Origin: Candidatus Eiseniibacteriota bacterium
GTDB lineage: Bacteria; Eisenbacteria; RBG-16-71-46
DNA length: 13,337 nt
Direction of reading: 5' to 3'
Assembly (NCBI GenBank): GCA_005893365.1
Contig: VBPB01000076.1
Span: forward strand, 1 to 13,337
The notes beneath the pieces were generated by a model that was given only the letters and a program-made list of their open reading frames with translations, had not been told where the DNA came from and ran no database searches. Below, piece by piece: positions 5,751 through 12,737 of this stretch. Within the stretch, counting starts at the first letter, position 1. The number at the start of each line of letters is the position of its first letter. The translations under genes were made by a program, and so were the position numbers.

Positions 5751-7407
5751 CCTGGTGTGGTGGGTCGCGACCCTGGCATCGGCATGGGGGGTCGCCCACG
5801 CATCGGGGGCGGCGACCGCGACCACGGACGGCGTGAGGTCCGCCGGGGTCCCGGCGCTCACCGCCTCGGGGTCCCGGGACACGGTCGTGCTGGAAGGGCG
5901 GCCGATCGCCCGCATCGAGATCGAGTCCCGCGACATCTTCGAGCCGGTCCCGCCCGGGCGGATGTCGGGACTGTTCCGCGTCGCCGATGCCCTCCACGTG
6001 CGCACGCGGCCGGCGACCATCCGCAGCCACGTGCTGCTTAGGCCCGGCGGGCCGTGGAGCGACGCGCGGGCGCTCGAGAGCGAGCGCGATCTGCGGGGCA
6101 TGGACATCTTCGACTCCGCGCGCATCCGGGGCCGCTCGTCGGGCGACTCGGTGGTCGTCCGGGTCGAGACCCATGACGCGTGGACCACGAATCCGGAGTT
6201 CACGCTCGAACACGGCGGCGGGCGGACCTTCGGCTCGTTCCGGTTCTCGGAGCGCAATCTGATGGGGCGCGCCCAGGAGGTCGGCGTCTCCTACCGCAGC
6301 GACCCCTCGGGCATCTCGCGCGCGATCGAGCTGGCCGACCCGGGGGTGCGCGGGACGCGGGTCCAGGTCGCCGGCTCGGCCAGCGAGGGGTCGGCCGGCA
6401 CCATGCAGAGCGCGAGGGTCGAGCTGCCGTTCTATGCCGAGGACGCGCCGTACTCCTTCGGATTCCAGTTGGGGCGGGCCCGCACCACCGCCCACCTGTT
6501 CGGTGGCGGGGCGGAGCTCGCGAGCTTCGCCCGGCACACCGATGGTGCGACGGCCTGGTTCGGGGCGGGCCGTCGCTTCGGCGAGACCATCGGCCGGCTC
6601 ACCGGCTCGCTGTTCGTGCTCGATCGGAGGTTCGGCGACAGCGCCCTCGAGCCGGGCGCCCCGGCGGATTTCGGGGGCACGCAGGAGCGCCTCAAGCTGC
6701 GGCGGCTGGCGATCGAAGGGGTGCTGTGGCATCCCGACTTCCGCGAGCGCGCGGCGGTCGAGCAGCTCGACGGCATCGAGGACTACGACCTCGGCCCCTC
6801 GGCGGTCGTGGCCGTCGGGTTCTCGCCCGTGGCCCTCGGCGGCAGCGAGGACGAGGGCTACGTCGCGGCCCGGCTGAACGCGGGCGCGGACGCGGGACCC
6901 GCGGGCTTCGGATGGCTGCGGTGCAGCTTCTCGTCGCGGCTGCCGTCCGGCGTGGCGGAGGGGAGCGGCCGCGTGGAGGCCCGCTGGGTGAACCAGTCGG
7001 TCCCCCGCCAGACGTTGGTGGTCGCGGCCCTCACCGCCGCGCACTGGGGTGCGGCCCGCGATCAGCAGCTGGTGGTCGGCGGCCTGAGCGGCCTCCGGGC
7101 GCACAGCGTCTACGCGCTCTCGGGCGAACGGCTGTGGCGATTGAACGCCGAGAGCCGCTGGGTCATCCGCCGCAACATCCAGCACCTGCTCTCGGTGGGG
7201 GTGGCCGCCTTCTGGGACGCCGCGCACATGCGGGGACCGGGCTCGGGCGACGCGCCGTGGCAGCACGACGCGGGCTTCGGCCTGCGCCTGGGCTTCCCGC
7301 GCTCGGCGCTCGACCACGTGGCGCGCTTCGACGTGGCCTGGCCGATCACCTCGCTCGACGGCCGCCACGCGATGGTGTTCTCTTTCGGCTCGAGCCAGGG
7401 GTTCTAG
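5719..7407 (+). CDS. Omp85/POTRA-like outer-membrane beta-barrel protein
   Basis: The 562-residue product starts with a signal peptide (about residues 1-29). A POTRA-like module (about 55-151) has the pattern of BamA/TpsB proteins: IARIEIES, IRSHVLLRPGGPWSDARALE, SERDLRGMDIFDSARI, VVVRVETHDAW. A long stretch of alternating hydrophobic and polar residues (about 155-562) looks like barrel strands. It begins with GGGRTFGSFRFSERNLMGRAQEVGVSYRS cut by turns, and the protein ends in a terminal Phe (MVFSFGSSQGF), as outer-membrane barrels usually do. The family inserts or exports proteins at the outer membrane. It is shorter than BamA, with one POTRA rather than five, so it is not BamA itself. The GTG at 5719 overlaps cpoB by 32 nt, suggesting coupling; a GTG at 5755 is possible but would cost the charged start of the signal peptide. 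Confidence 0.8.
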   Translation: MRGSATRGAASLVWWVATLASAWGVAHASGAATATTDGVRSAGVPALTASGSRDTVVLEGRPIARIEIESRDIFEPVPPGRMSGLFRVADALHVRTRPATIRSHVLLRPGGPWSDARALESERDLRGMDIFDSARIRGRSSGDSVVVRVETHDAWTTNPEFTLEHGGGRTFGSFRFSERNLMGRAQEVGVSYRSDPSGISRAIELADPGVRGTRVQVAGSASEGSAGTMQSARVELPFYAEDAPYSFGFQLGRARTTAHLFGGGAELASFARHTDGATAWFGAGRRFGETIGRLTGSLFVLDRRFGDSALEPGAPADFGGTQERLKLRRLAIEGVLWHPDFRERAAVEQLDGIEDYDLGPSAVVAVGFSPVALGGSEDEGYVAARLNAGADAGPAGFGWLRCSFSSRLPSGVAEGSGRVEARWVNQSVPRQTLVVAALTAAHWGAARDQQLVVGGLSGLRAHSVYALSGERLWRLNAESRWVIRRNIQHLLSVGVAAFWDAAHMRGPGSGDAPWQHDAGFGLRLGFPRSALDHVARFDVAWPITSLDGRHAMVFSFGSSQGF

Positions 7408-7421
7408 GCGCGGTCTGAGCC

Positions 7422-7451
7422 TTGACGCGCCCCGGCGCCGGCCCGTAGCGT
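7422..7451 (+). promoter_or_regulatory. Predicted sigma70-type promoter of the adenosine kinase operon
   Basis: TTGACG (7422-7427) and TAGCGT (7446-7451) are 18 nt apart, the same layout and the same -10 box as the tol promoter. The start site would be near 7458, leaving a leader of about 14 nt that is mostly the GGAGGG ribosome site (7462-7467). The spacer contains a perfect 10-bp palindrome, CCGGCGCCGG (7432-7441), which could be an operator or a chance product of high GC. No T-rich terminator separates this from the upstream barrel gene. Confidence 0.6.
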
Positions 7452-7471
7452 GCCGCGACCTGGAGGGCGAC

Positions 7472-7954
7472 ATGGACATCCATCCCGTGCGGCTCGACAT
7501 CCCGGCCGACTGCAATCTCGTGGCGGGGCAGGCCCACTTCATCAAGACGGTCGAGGACCTGGCCGAGCTGGTGGTCACCTCCGTGCCCGGGGCGCGCTTC
7601 GGGCTCGCCTTCTGCGAGGCGTCGGGTCCGTGCCTGATCCGCACCGAGGGCAACGACCCCGAGCTGGTCGCGGCGGCGGTCTCCAATGCCGAGCGCGTCG
7701 CGGCCGGCCACGCCTTCTTCCTGCTGCTGCGCGGCGCCTACCCGATCAACCTGCTCAACGCGGTCAAGCAGTGCCCCGAGGTGTGCCAGGTGTTCTGCGC
7801 CACCGCCAATCCGGTGGTGGCCCTGGTGGCCCAGGCGGATCAGGGACGGGGCGTGGTCGGGGTGGTGGACGGCTCCTCGCCGCGCGGCGTCGAGGACGAC
7901 CGGAGCAGGCAGGAGCGGCGCGACTTCCTGCGCCAGATCGGTTACAAGCGCTGA
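7472..7954 (+). CDS. Adenosine-specific kinase (PF04008 family)
   Basis: The 160-residue product matches the small adenosine-specific kinase family along its whole length. Characteristic stretches are GQAHFIKTVEDLAELVV, VPGARFGLAFCEASG, EGNDPELVAAAVSNAE, AYPINLLNAVKQCPEVC, VFCATANPV, and the ending QGRGVVGVVDGSSPRGVE. The family was named from structural and binding work on archaeal members, with adenosine phosphorylation proposed; its physiological role is poorly known. It is cytoplasmic, with no signal peptide. GGAGGG at 7462-7467 sets the ATG start. It is the first gene of a tightly packed operon, and the next gene follows after 2 nt. Confidence 0.92.
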   Translation: MDIHPVRLDIPADCNLVAGQAHFIKTVEDLAELVVTSVPGARFGLAFCEASGPCLIRTEGNDPELVAAAVSNAERVAAGHAFFLLLRGAYPINLLNAVKQCPEVCQVFCATANPVVALVAQADQGRGVVGVVDGSSPRGVEDDRSRQERRDFLRQIGYKR

Positions 7955-7956
7955 TC

Positions 7957-8601
7957 ATGCCGCTCACCCATCGCCCCATGCGGCTTGGGCCGCTCGAGAA
8001 CAACTCGTACCTCATCGTCTGCGTCGCCACGCGCGAGACCGCGGTGGTGGACGTGGGGTTCGAGCCCGAGGCGGTGATCGACGCCGTGCGCCAGGGCGGG
8101 CTCGCGGTGCGCTACCTGCTCGGCACGCACGCCCACTACGACCACGCCGCCGGCATGCGGACGGTGCAGGAGGCCGTGGGCGGCGAGTACTGGCTGCACC
8201 CGGCCGACCGGCCGCTGCTGGACCACCTGGCCGCGCAGGGCGCGGCGTACGGCTTCCCGCCGGCCGAGCCCCCCGCGGTCGTCCACGACCTCGCCGACGG
8301 CCAGCGCCTGGCGCTGGGCGAGGAGACGCTCGAGGTGATCCACACGCCCGGGCACTCGCCCGGCGGCGTGTGCTTCCGCGGGCACGACTGGCTGTGGGTG
8401 GGCGACACGTTGTTCGCGGGGTCGGTGGGACGGACCGATCTGCCGGGGGGCTCGCGCGAGGCGTTGGACCGCTCCATCCGCACCCGGCTCTACCCGCTCG
8501 GCGACGCGCTGCAGGTGTTCCCGGGGCACGGGCCCAAAACCACGCTGGGCCTCGAGCGCCTCGAGAATCCCTTCGTTGGCGAGCACGTGAGGCTCAGGTG
8601 A
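7957..8601 (+). CDS. Metallo-beta-lactamase-fold hydrolase, glyoxalase II-like (YcbL type)
   Basis: The 214-residue product contains every metal ligand of the fold: HAHYDH (His58, His60, Asp62, His63), His133 in TPGHSPGG, Asp150 in WVGDTLF, and His191 in FPGHGPKTT. The sequence between Asp150 and His191, including GSVGRTDLPGGS, is typical of YcbL/type-II glyoxalases, which hydrolyse S-D-lactoylglutathione or other thioesters. The C-terminus ends at LENPFV, without the alpha-helical substrate domain of classical GloB, so the thioester substrate is uncertain. It is cytoplasmic. The ATG lies 2 nt after the preceding stop, with no strong ribosome site, consistent with coupling. Its stop overlaps the GTG of the next gene (GTGA). 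Confidence 0.9.
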   Translation: MPLTHRPMRLGPLENNSYLIVCVATRETAVVDVGFEPEAVIDAVRQGGLAVRYLLGTHAHYDHAAGMRTVQEAVGGEYWLHPADRPLLDHLAAQGAAYGFPPAEPPAVVHDLADGQRLALGEETLEVIHTPGHSPGGVCFRGHDWLWVGDTLFAGSVGRTDLPGGSREALDRSIRTRLYPLGDALQVFPGHGPKTTLGLERLENPFVGEHVRLR

Positions 8602-9597
8602 CGCGGGCGCCCGGCGACTGGGTGGCCCGGCTCCGCCTCGATCCCACGGTCTTCGTCGCCCCCGGCGCCGTGGTGGTGGGCGAGGTGACGATGGGGGCGG
8701 GTACCAGCGTCTGGTTCAACGCGGTGGTGCGCGGCGACACCGCCCCGGTCACGGTGGGCGCCGGGACCAACCTCCAGGATGGCGCGGTGGTGCACGTGGA
8801 CCAAGGCCAGCCGGCGCTCATCGGCGACCGGGTGACGGTGGGACACGGCGCGGTGGTTCTCCGGCGCCAAGCTCGGCGCGGGGAGCCTGGTCGGCGCGGG
8901 GGCGCTGGTGCGCGAGGGCCAGGTCGTGCCACCCGGCAGCCTCGTCCTCGGCATGCCCGGCAAGGTGGTGGGCGCGGTCACGGAGGTCCAGCGCGAGGGC
9001 CTGCGCACGGGCGCCGCCCATTACCGGGCGCTGGCGCAGAGCTATCTCGAGCGCGGCTTCGGGCGGCCCCACCCCTGGCCCGGGACCGAGACCCACGCGG
9101 GCGGACGCCACCTGGGCCCGCTCGGGTTCATGGAGTGGGGACAGCGGCTCGCGGTGTTGAGCGAGGGTCCGCGCTGGGTGGCCTCGCGCCTCGACCGCCA
9201 CGCGGGAGCGCGCTGGCGCGTGGCTCCGGGCGAGGGCCGCTGGTCGGCGCTCGAGGTGCTCTGCCACCTGCGCGACGTGGAGCGGGTGATCCTGGCGCCG
9301 CGCCTCGAGCGCCTGCTGGGCGAGACCCACCCCGCCTTCGAGGACATCGACATCACCCCGTGGGCGGTCGAGCGGGCCTACGCCGCCGAGGACCCGCGCG
9401 CGGCGCACCAGGCCTGGAGCGAGGCGCGGCTCGCGGTGCTGACCCGGCTGGCCCCGCTCGGCCCCGCCGAGTGGCGGCGGTTCGGATACCACTCGGTGCG
9501 GGGGCCCTACGCGGTGGGCGAGATGGTGCGGCACTGGGCCGATCACGACCTGTCCCACCGCCGACAGATCGCCGTGGCACTGGGAGAGCTGGCGTGA
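8598..9597 (+). pseudogene. Gamma-carbonic anhydrase-like/DinB-like fusion, frameshifted by an internal deletion
   Basis: From the GTG at 8598 the first 87 or so residues are a left-handed beta-helix of the gamma-carbonic anhydrase (YrdA/PaaY) type: APGAVVVGEVTMGAGTSVWFN, AVVRGDTAPVTVGAGTNLQD, VVHVDQG with metal ligand His66, and VTVGHGAVV with His83. At about 8856 the frame breaks. Homology resumes one register over with FSGAKLGAGSLVGAGALVREG and PPGSLVLGMPGKV, then HYRALAQSYLERG. Relatives have about 17 more residues between the two points, including the third metal ligand (VVHG), so roughly 53 nt look lost. After the carbonic anhydrase part the frame stays open into a DinB-like domain with no stop. 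Read as it stands, the starting frame would run into the moaB/mog frame as far as 10178. It may be genuine decay or an assembly collapse. Confidence 0.75.
8908..9597 (+). CDS. Downstream part of the fusion: carbonic anhydrase tail plus DinB-like domain
   Basis: This is the longest piece readable without crossing the frameshift, from a GTG at 8908. About 60 residues finish the beta-helix and its C-terminal helix. A DinB-like four-helix bundle (about residues 68-229) follows: GFMEWGQRLAVLSEGPRWV, then WSALEVLCHLRDVE with His120, EARLAVLTRLAPLGPAEW, and HWADHDLSHRRQIAVAL with His213 and His217. These three His match the metal triad of DinB/YfiT proteins, which include thiol-dependent transferases and hydrolases; the substrate cannot be read. 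An ATG at 9130 could start a DinB-only protein but has no ribosome site in front. The stop overlaps the GTG of the next gene. Confidence 0.65.
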   Translation: MREGQVVPPGSLVLGMPGKVVGAVTEVQREGLRTGAAHYRALAQSYLERGFGRPHPWPGTETHAGGRHLGPLGFMEWGQRLAVLSEGPRWVASRLDRHAGARWRVAPGEGRWSALEVLCHLRDVERVILAPRLERLLGETHPAFEDIDITPWAVERAYAAEDPRAAHQAWSEARLAVLTRLAPLGPAEWRRFGYHSVRGPYAVGEMVRHWADHDLSHRRQIAVALGELA

Positions 9598-10178
9598 CGC
9601 CGCGGGGCCGCCGCGGCATCGGGGCGGGAGCGTCCGCCCGTCCGCCGCGCGCCGCGGCTCGCGTCCGTCACCCGCACGCCGGCCCCGGGTCCCGGGCGGT
9701 CCGCTGCGCCATCCTCACCGTCAGCGACACCCGCGGCCGTGACGACGATCCCGGCGGCGACCTGCTCCAGCGACGCCTCGAGCAGGGCGGCCACACCGTG
9801 GTGTGGCGCCGCTGGTCGCGCGACGACGCTCCGGCGATCCGCCGCGCGGTGCGCTCCGCCCTGGCGCGGCCCGAGGTGGACGCGGTGCTGGTGACCGGCG
9901 GCACCGGGATCGCCCCGCGCGACGTCACGCCCGAGGCGGTGGCCCCGCTGGTCGAACGCTGGCTCCCCGGTTTCGGCGAGGCGCTGCGCGGGCTCTCTTG
10001 GGGCTCGGTCGGGAGTGCCGCCTGGCTGTCCCGTGCCGCCGCCGGGGTCGCGCGCGGCCGTTTGCTGGTCATCCTGCCGGGATCGCCGGACGCGGTGCGT
10101 CTGGCGGCGGACCGGCTGCTGGTCCCGGAGCTGGCCCACGCGGCGCGGCTCCTGGGTCGTTTCGGGCGAGGGGGATGA
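9594..10178 (+). CDS. MoaB/Mog-family molybdenum cofactor biosynthesis protein
   Basis: The 194-residue product contains a complete MoaB/Mog domain from about residue 35. CAILTVSDTRGRDDDPGGDLL opens the fold, VLVTGGTGIAPRDVTPEA holds the pterin-binding GGTG and the conserved Asp110 and Glu114, and VILPGSPDAVRLA gives the PGS loop. Family members bind molybdopterin and adenylylate it for metal insertion. The first 34 residues are Arg-, Pro- and Ala-rich and outside the domain, but no other ATG or GTG lies between them and the fold, so the GTG at 9594, overlapping the previous stop, is the only sensible start. MoaB and Mog cannot be told apart with confidence here, and no other cofactor genes are in the window. 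Confidence 0.88.
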   Translation: MTPRGRRGIGAGASARPPRAAARVRHPHAGPGSRAVRCAILTVSDTRGRDDDPGGDLLQRRLEQGGHTVVWRRWSRDDAPAIRRAVRSALARPEVDAVLVTGGTGIAPRDVTPEAVAPLVERWLPGFGEALRGLSWGSVGSAAWLSRAAAGVARGRLLVILPGSPDAVRLAADRLLVPELAHAARLLGRFGRGG

Positions 10179-10180
10179 GC

Positions 10181-10676
10181 ATGTCCGTCAAGTGTGACCG
10201 CTGGATCCGCGAGATGTGCGTGAAGCACCGGATGATCGAGCCGTTCGAGGAGAAGCAGGTGCGCGAGGGCGTGGTCTCGTACGGCATCTCGTCCTACGGC
10301 TACGACCTGCGCATCGCCGACGAGTTCAAGATCTTCACCAACGTCAACTCCACCATCGTCGACCCCAAGCACATGGACGCCGGGTCGATGGTGGACTTCC
10401 AGGGCCCGGTGGCGCTCATCCCGCCCAACTCGTTCGCGCTCGCCCGCAGCGTCGAGTACTTCCGCATCCCCCGCAACGTCATCACCGTCACGCTCGGCAA
10501 GTCCACCTACGCCCGGTGCGGGATCATCACCAACGTGACCCCGTTCGAGCCCGAGTGGGAGGGGTTCGTGACGCTAGGTGCTGTTCTTCGAGAGCGACGA
10601 GGTCTGCGAGACGTCGTACAAGGACAAGGCGGGGAAGTACCAGGCCCAGCAGGGCATCACGCTGCCCAAGCTGTAG
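10181..10676 (+). pseudogene. dcd: dCTP deaminase, frameshifted by an internal deletion
   Basis: The first 132 residues are clearly Dcd: DRWIREM near the start, GVVSYGISSYGYDLRIADEFKIF, LIPPNSFALARSVEYFRIPRN, and GKSTYARCGIITNVTPFEPEWEG. At about 10575 the reading frame jumps. The sequence resumes in another frame with VLFFESDEVCETSYKDKAGKYQ and GITLPKL, ending at the TAG 10674-10676. Relatives have about 20 residues between VTL and VLFF, including the catalytic Glu of the LEI/LEF motif, so about 59 nt are missing. Dcd deaminates dCTP to dUTP for thymidylate synthesis. I prefer the ATG at 10181, with AGGGGG 6 nt upstream, over the ATG at 10175 that overlaps the previous stop. The frame from the start stays open to 11209 with meaningless sequence. 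Confidence 0.85.
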
Positions 10677-10715
10677 TATGGCGCGAGTTCGACCGTGCCA
10701 GAACGAGGGCAGGAG

Positions 10716-11381
10716 ATGACGTCGAGGGAAGTCCTTTGCCTTGTGGCCGCAGGCCTGGGCGCGACCGTCTGCTTGGCGGTGGCGGCGATGAGCGTCTACC
10801 TCCGGGAGAAATCGGGGGTAGACTGGCTCGGGATGTTCTTTCTGCCCGCGCTTCTCATCCCCGCGGTGGCAGCGGTGCTCGTCGGGGGCGTCGTACCCGC
10901 GCTACCCTCCGCGGGGGCGCCACCTCCCCACCGGTTCAAGCAGGTCCTGGCGCTCGTCCTTCGCCCCGTGGCATCAGGCCTCCTGTGTTTCGTGGTCTAT
11001 TCCGCCGCGATCGCGGTGAGGGACTTTCACGGCGACGCCTCTCCGGTCATCGCCTATCTGGAGTCGATCGCTGTCCTCGCCGCCTTCGCGGCCCTACTCT
11101 GGACCAGTGCCAGCTTCCTCCTGCAGCCGGCGACCGCTCCGCGCCCGGGCCCCTTCGCGACCTCGGTGACAGCGATGATCGTGGTCGACCTGGCATTCAT
11201 GTCCTCTAACCTGTGGGAGGGGCATCATGGGACTCTGGCGCAGGGTCTCCAACAGGTCGCGCTGCTCGTGCTGTGGCTGGGCCTCCCCAGCTTGGCATTC
11301 CTATTGAGCGCGCTGTGGGCATTGGGGCAGGTTCGCCGGTTGGCGAGCACCTCGCGTGCTTCGCCCGGGCGGCAGGCATGA
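10716..11381 (+). CDS. Multi-pass membrane protein of unknown function
   Basis: I do not recognise this 221-residue protein. It has five or six predicted membrane helices, at about residues 6-28, 38-60, 78-101, 112-136, 147-165 and 178-203, a short Pro-rich loop (61-73) and a basic C-terminus. No catalytic or transport motif stands out. The ATG at 10716 has GAGGG 6 nt upstream; a GTG at 10695 is an alternative. It begins 39 nt after the dcd stop. Its codons are unlike its neighbours': CTT, GCA, GTA, CTA, AAA, GAA, CCT and TTT occur often, whereas the flanking genes almost always use G or C in the third position. That suggests transfer or weak selection. Confidence 0.7.
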   Translation: MTSREVLCLVAAGLGATVCLAVAAMSVYLREKSGVDWLGMFFLPALLIPAVAAVLVGGVVPALPSAGAPPPHRFKQVLALVLRPVASGLLCFVVYSAAIAVRDFHGDASPVIAYLESIAVLAAFAALLWTSASFLLQPATAPRPGPFATSVTAMIVVDLAFMSSNLWEGHHGTLAQGLQQVALLVLWLGLPSLAFLLSALWALGQVRRLASTSRASPGRQA

Positions 11382-11429
11382 CGAGGATGTCCGGCGGCTC
11401 GCGTCACCGAAAGGGATGGCGCGCCATTC

Positions 11430-11458
11430 TTGCATCGGGTGAGGGCGACCGGTACTCT
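11430..11458 (+). promoter_or_regulatory. Predicted promoter of nuoI
   Basis: TTGCAT (11430-11435) and TACTCT (11453-11458) are 17 nt apart. A start site near 11465 gives a leader of about 35 nt before the nuoI ATG, and argues against the in-frame GTG at 11464 as the start. The match is moderate. Confidence 0.35.
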
Positions 11459-11499
11459 GCCCAGTGTCCACACTGAAGTGCCCTATTGAGGTGCCGTCC

Positions 11500-11946
11500 A
11501 TGATCAAGGAGCTGGGCCAGGGTCTCGGCGTCACGCTCGAGAACCTCTTCAAGAAGCCATTCACCGTCCAGTACCCGGAAGAGAAGCTCATCATGTTCCC
11601 GCGCTTCCGCGGCCTCCACATCCTCACCCGCCATGAGGATGGCCTCGAGCGGTGCGTCGGCTGCGAGCTGTGCGCGGTGGCCTGCCCCGCGGACGCCATC
11701 TTCGTCGAGGCGGCCGAGAACGACCCCGACGATCCGCGCTCCCACGGCGAGCGGTACGCCCGGCGCTACGAGATCAACATGCTGCGCTGCATCTTCTGCG
11801 GCATGTGCGAGGAGGCCTGCCCCGAGGACGCCATCTACCTCGAGAAGGACTACGAGCTCGCCGACTACCAGCGCGACGCCTTCATCTACACCAAGCAGGA
11901 ACTGCTGGTCCCACCGGAGAAGTCCGGCTACCTGCCCGAGCGCTGA
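11500..11946 (+). CDS. nuoI: NADH-quinone oxidoreductase subunit I (NuoI), 2x[4Fe-4S]
   Basis: The 148-residue product carries two ferredoxin-type cluster motifs, CVGCELCAVACP and CIFCGMCEEACP, the second preceded by the NuoI-typical RYEINMLR. The N-terminal helix with KKPFTVQYPEEK, the segment RFRGLHILTRHEDGLERC, and YELADYQRDAFIYTKQELL are all characteristic. NuoI holds clusters N6a and N6b, which pass electrons toward quinone in respiratory complex I at the inner membrane. The ATG at 11500 is preceded by TTGAGG and matches the usual NuoI start; the GTG at 11464 would add 12 unrelated residues. No other nuo gene is adjacent, so this copy stands alone. It could serve a complex encoded elsewhere or another ferredoxin-like role. 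Confidence 0.9.
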   Translation: MIKELGQGLGVTLENLFKKPFTVQYPEEKLIMFPRFRGLHILTRHEDGLERCVGCELCAVACPADAIFVEAAENDPDDPRSHGERYARRYEINMLRCIFCGMCEEACPEDAIYLEKDYELADYQRDAFIYTKQELLVPPEKSGYLPER

Positions 11947-12255
11947 GCCGCCCGCGTCCCGCCCGCGCGGCCCCTCCGTCTCATCCGCCGTATCAGGACC
12001 GTCCCCGGCCGTTCGCCCACGAACGGCGGCGTTCCGCTTCGTGACGCGGTCGTCCGTGGATGGAACAGCGGAACCAGGGCCCCGCTGCATGCGGGCTCTC
12101 AAACCCGCTGCCCAACCCTCTGGGGACAAGACGGTTGTGGCACTCGCGCCGAGGTGGGCACGCCGGGTGCTCTAGGGCGAGGCGTAATCCGCCGTCGCCC
12201 CGGAGGCCGTCCCGGAGGCGCGATCGGGCGGCGAGCCTTTGCAGGAGGAAGCATC
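11947..12255. other. Non-coding stretch between nuoI and hsp20, with a small hairpin
   Basis: About 310 bases without a convincing gene. A perfect 8-bp hairpin, GCCGTTCG (12008-12015) and CGAACGGC (12020-12027) with loop CCCA, lies 62 nt after nuoI and could help end that transcript, though no T-run follows. The rest is the presumed hsp20 promoter and leader. I could not find a clear sigma32 or sigma70 site or a CIRCE element. The last bases hold the AGGAGG of hsp20 at 12243-12248. Confidence 0.5.
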
Positions 12256-12714
12256 ATGACGCTCATCCGTTGGAATCCGGTGCCGGTCACCCCGCTGCGC
12301 GAGCTGACCAGCATCCAGGACGAAGTCAACCGGCTCTTCGATGGTCTGTTCACCCGCGGGTCCGCGCGCGGCGATCTCAACGCCCTGTTCACGCCGGCGG
12401 TGGACATCGAGGAGACGCCCGAGGAGTTCGTGGTCCGGATGGATCTGCCGGGCGTGTCGCAGAAGGACGTCAAGGTCAGCCTGATGGCGGACACCCTGAC
12501 CATCCGCGGCGAGCGCCGGGCCGAGAGCCTGTCGAAGGACGGCAACCCCACGCGCCTGGAGCGCGTCTACGGCACCTTCGAGCGGTCGTTCACGCTCGGG
12601 AGCCACGTGAAGAGCGACGGGGTCAAGGCCCACTACCGCGACGGCGTCCTCGAGGTGAGGGTGCCGAAGGCGGAGCAGGCCCGTACGAAGGAGATCGAGA
12701 TCCAGCTCGGCTAG
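12256..12714 (+). CDS. Hsp20/alpha-crystallin small heat-shock protein
   Basis: The 152-residue product has an N-terminal arm with VTPLRELTSIQDEVNRLFDGLF, typical of bacterial class A small heat-shock proteins. An alpha-crystallin domain (about 46-142) follows, containing FTPAVDIEETPEEFVVRMDLPG, LTIRGERRAE, YGTFERSFTLG and the consensus YRDGVLEVRVPK. A short tail ends in IEIQLG. These proteins hold unfolding proteins in the cytoplasm in an ATP-independent way and pass them to DnaK. AGGAGG 7 nt before the ATG supports the start. The dnaK gene follows 84 nt later on the same strand, so the pair may share a heat-induced transcript. The C-terminal IXI motif is present only as IEI. Confidence 0.93.
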   Translation: MTLIRWNPVPVTPLRELTSIQDEVNRLFDGLFTRGSARGDLNALFTPAVDIEETPEEFVVRMDLPGVSQKDVKVSLMADTLTIRGERRAESLSKDGNPTRLERVYGTFERSFTLGSHVKSDGVKAHYRDGVLEVRVPKAEQARTKEIEIQLG

Positions 12715-12737
12715 TCGCCGGGCGAACGCACCGGGTT

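Noticed and set aside
12140..12176. CIRCE-like inverted repeat upstream of hsp20 (GGCACTC ... GGGTGCT)
   Set aside because: The arms mismatch the consensus and are about 20 nt apart rather than 9.
12225..12258. ROSE or four-U RNA thermometer in front of hsp20
   Set aside because: The AGGAGG is not preceded by a run of U or the conserved UUGCU element; only a 3-bp CCT/AGG hairpin is visible.
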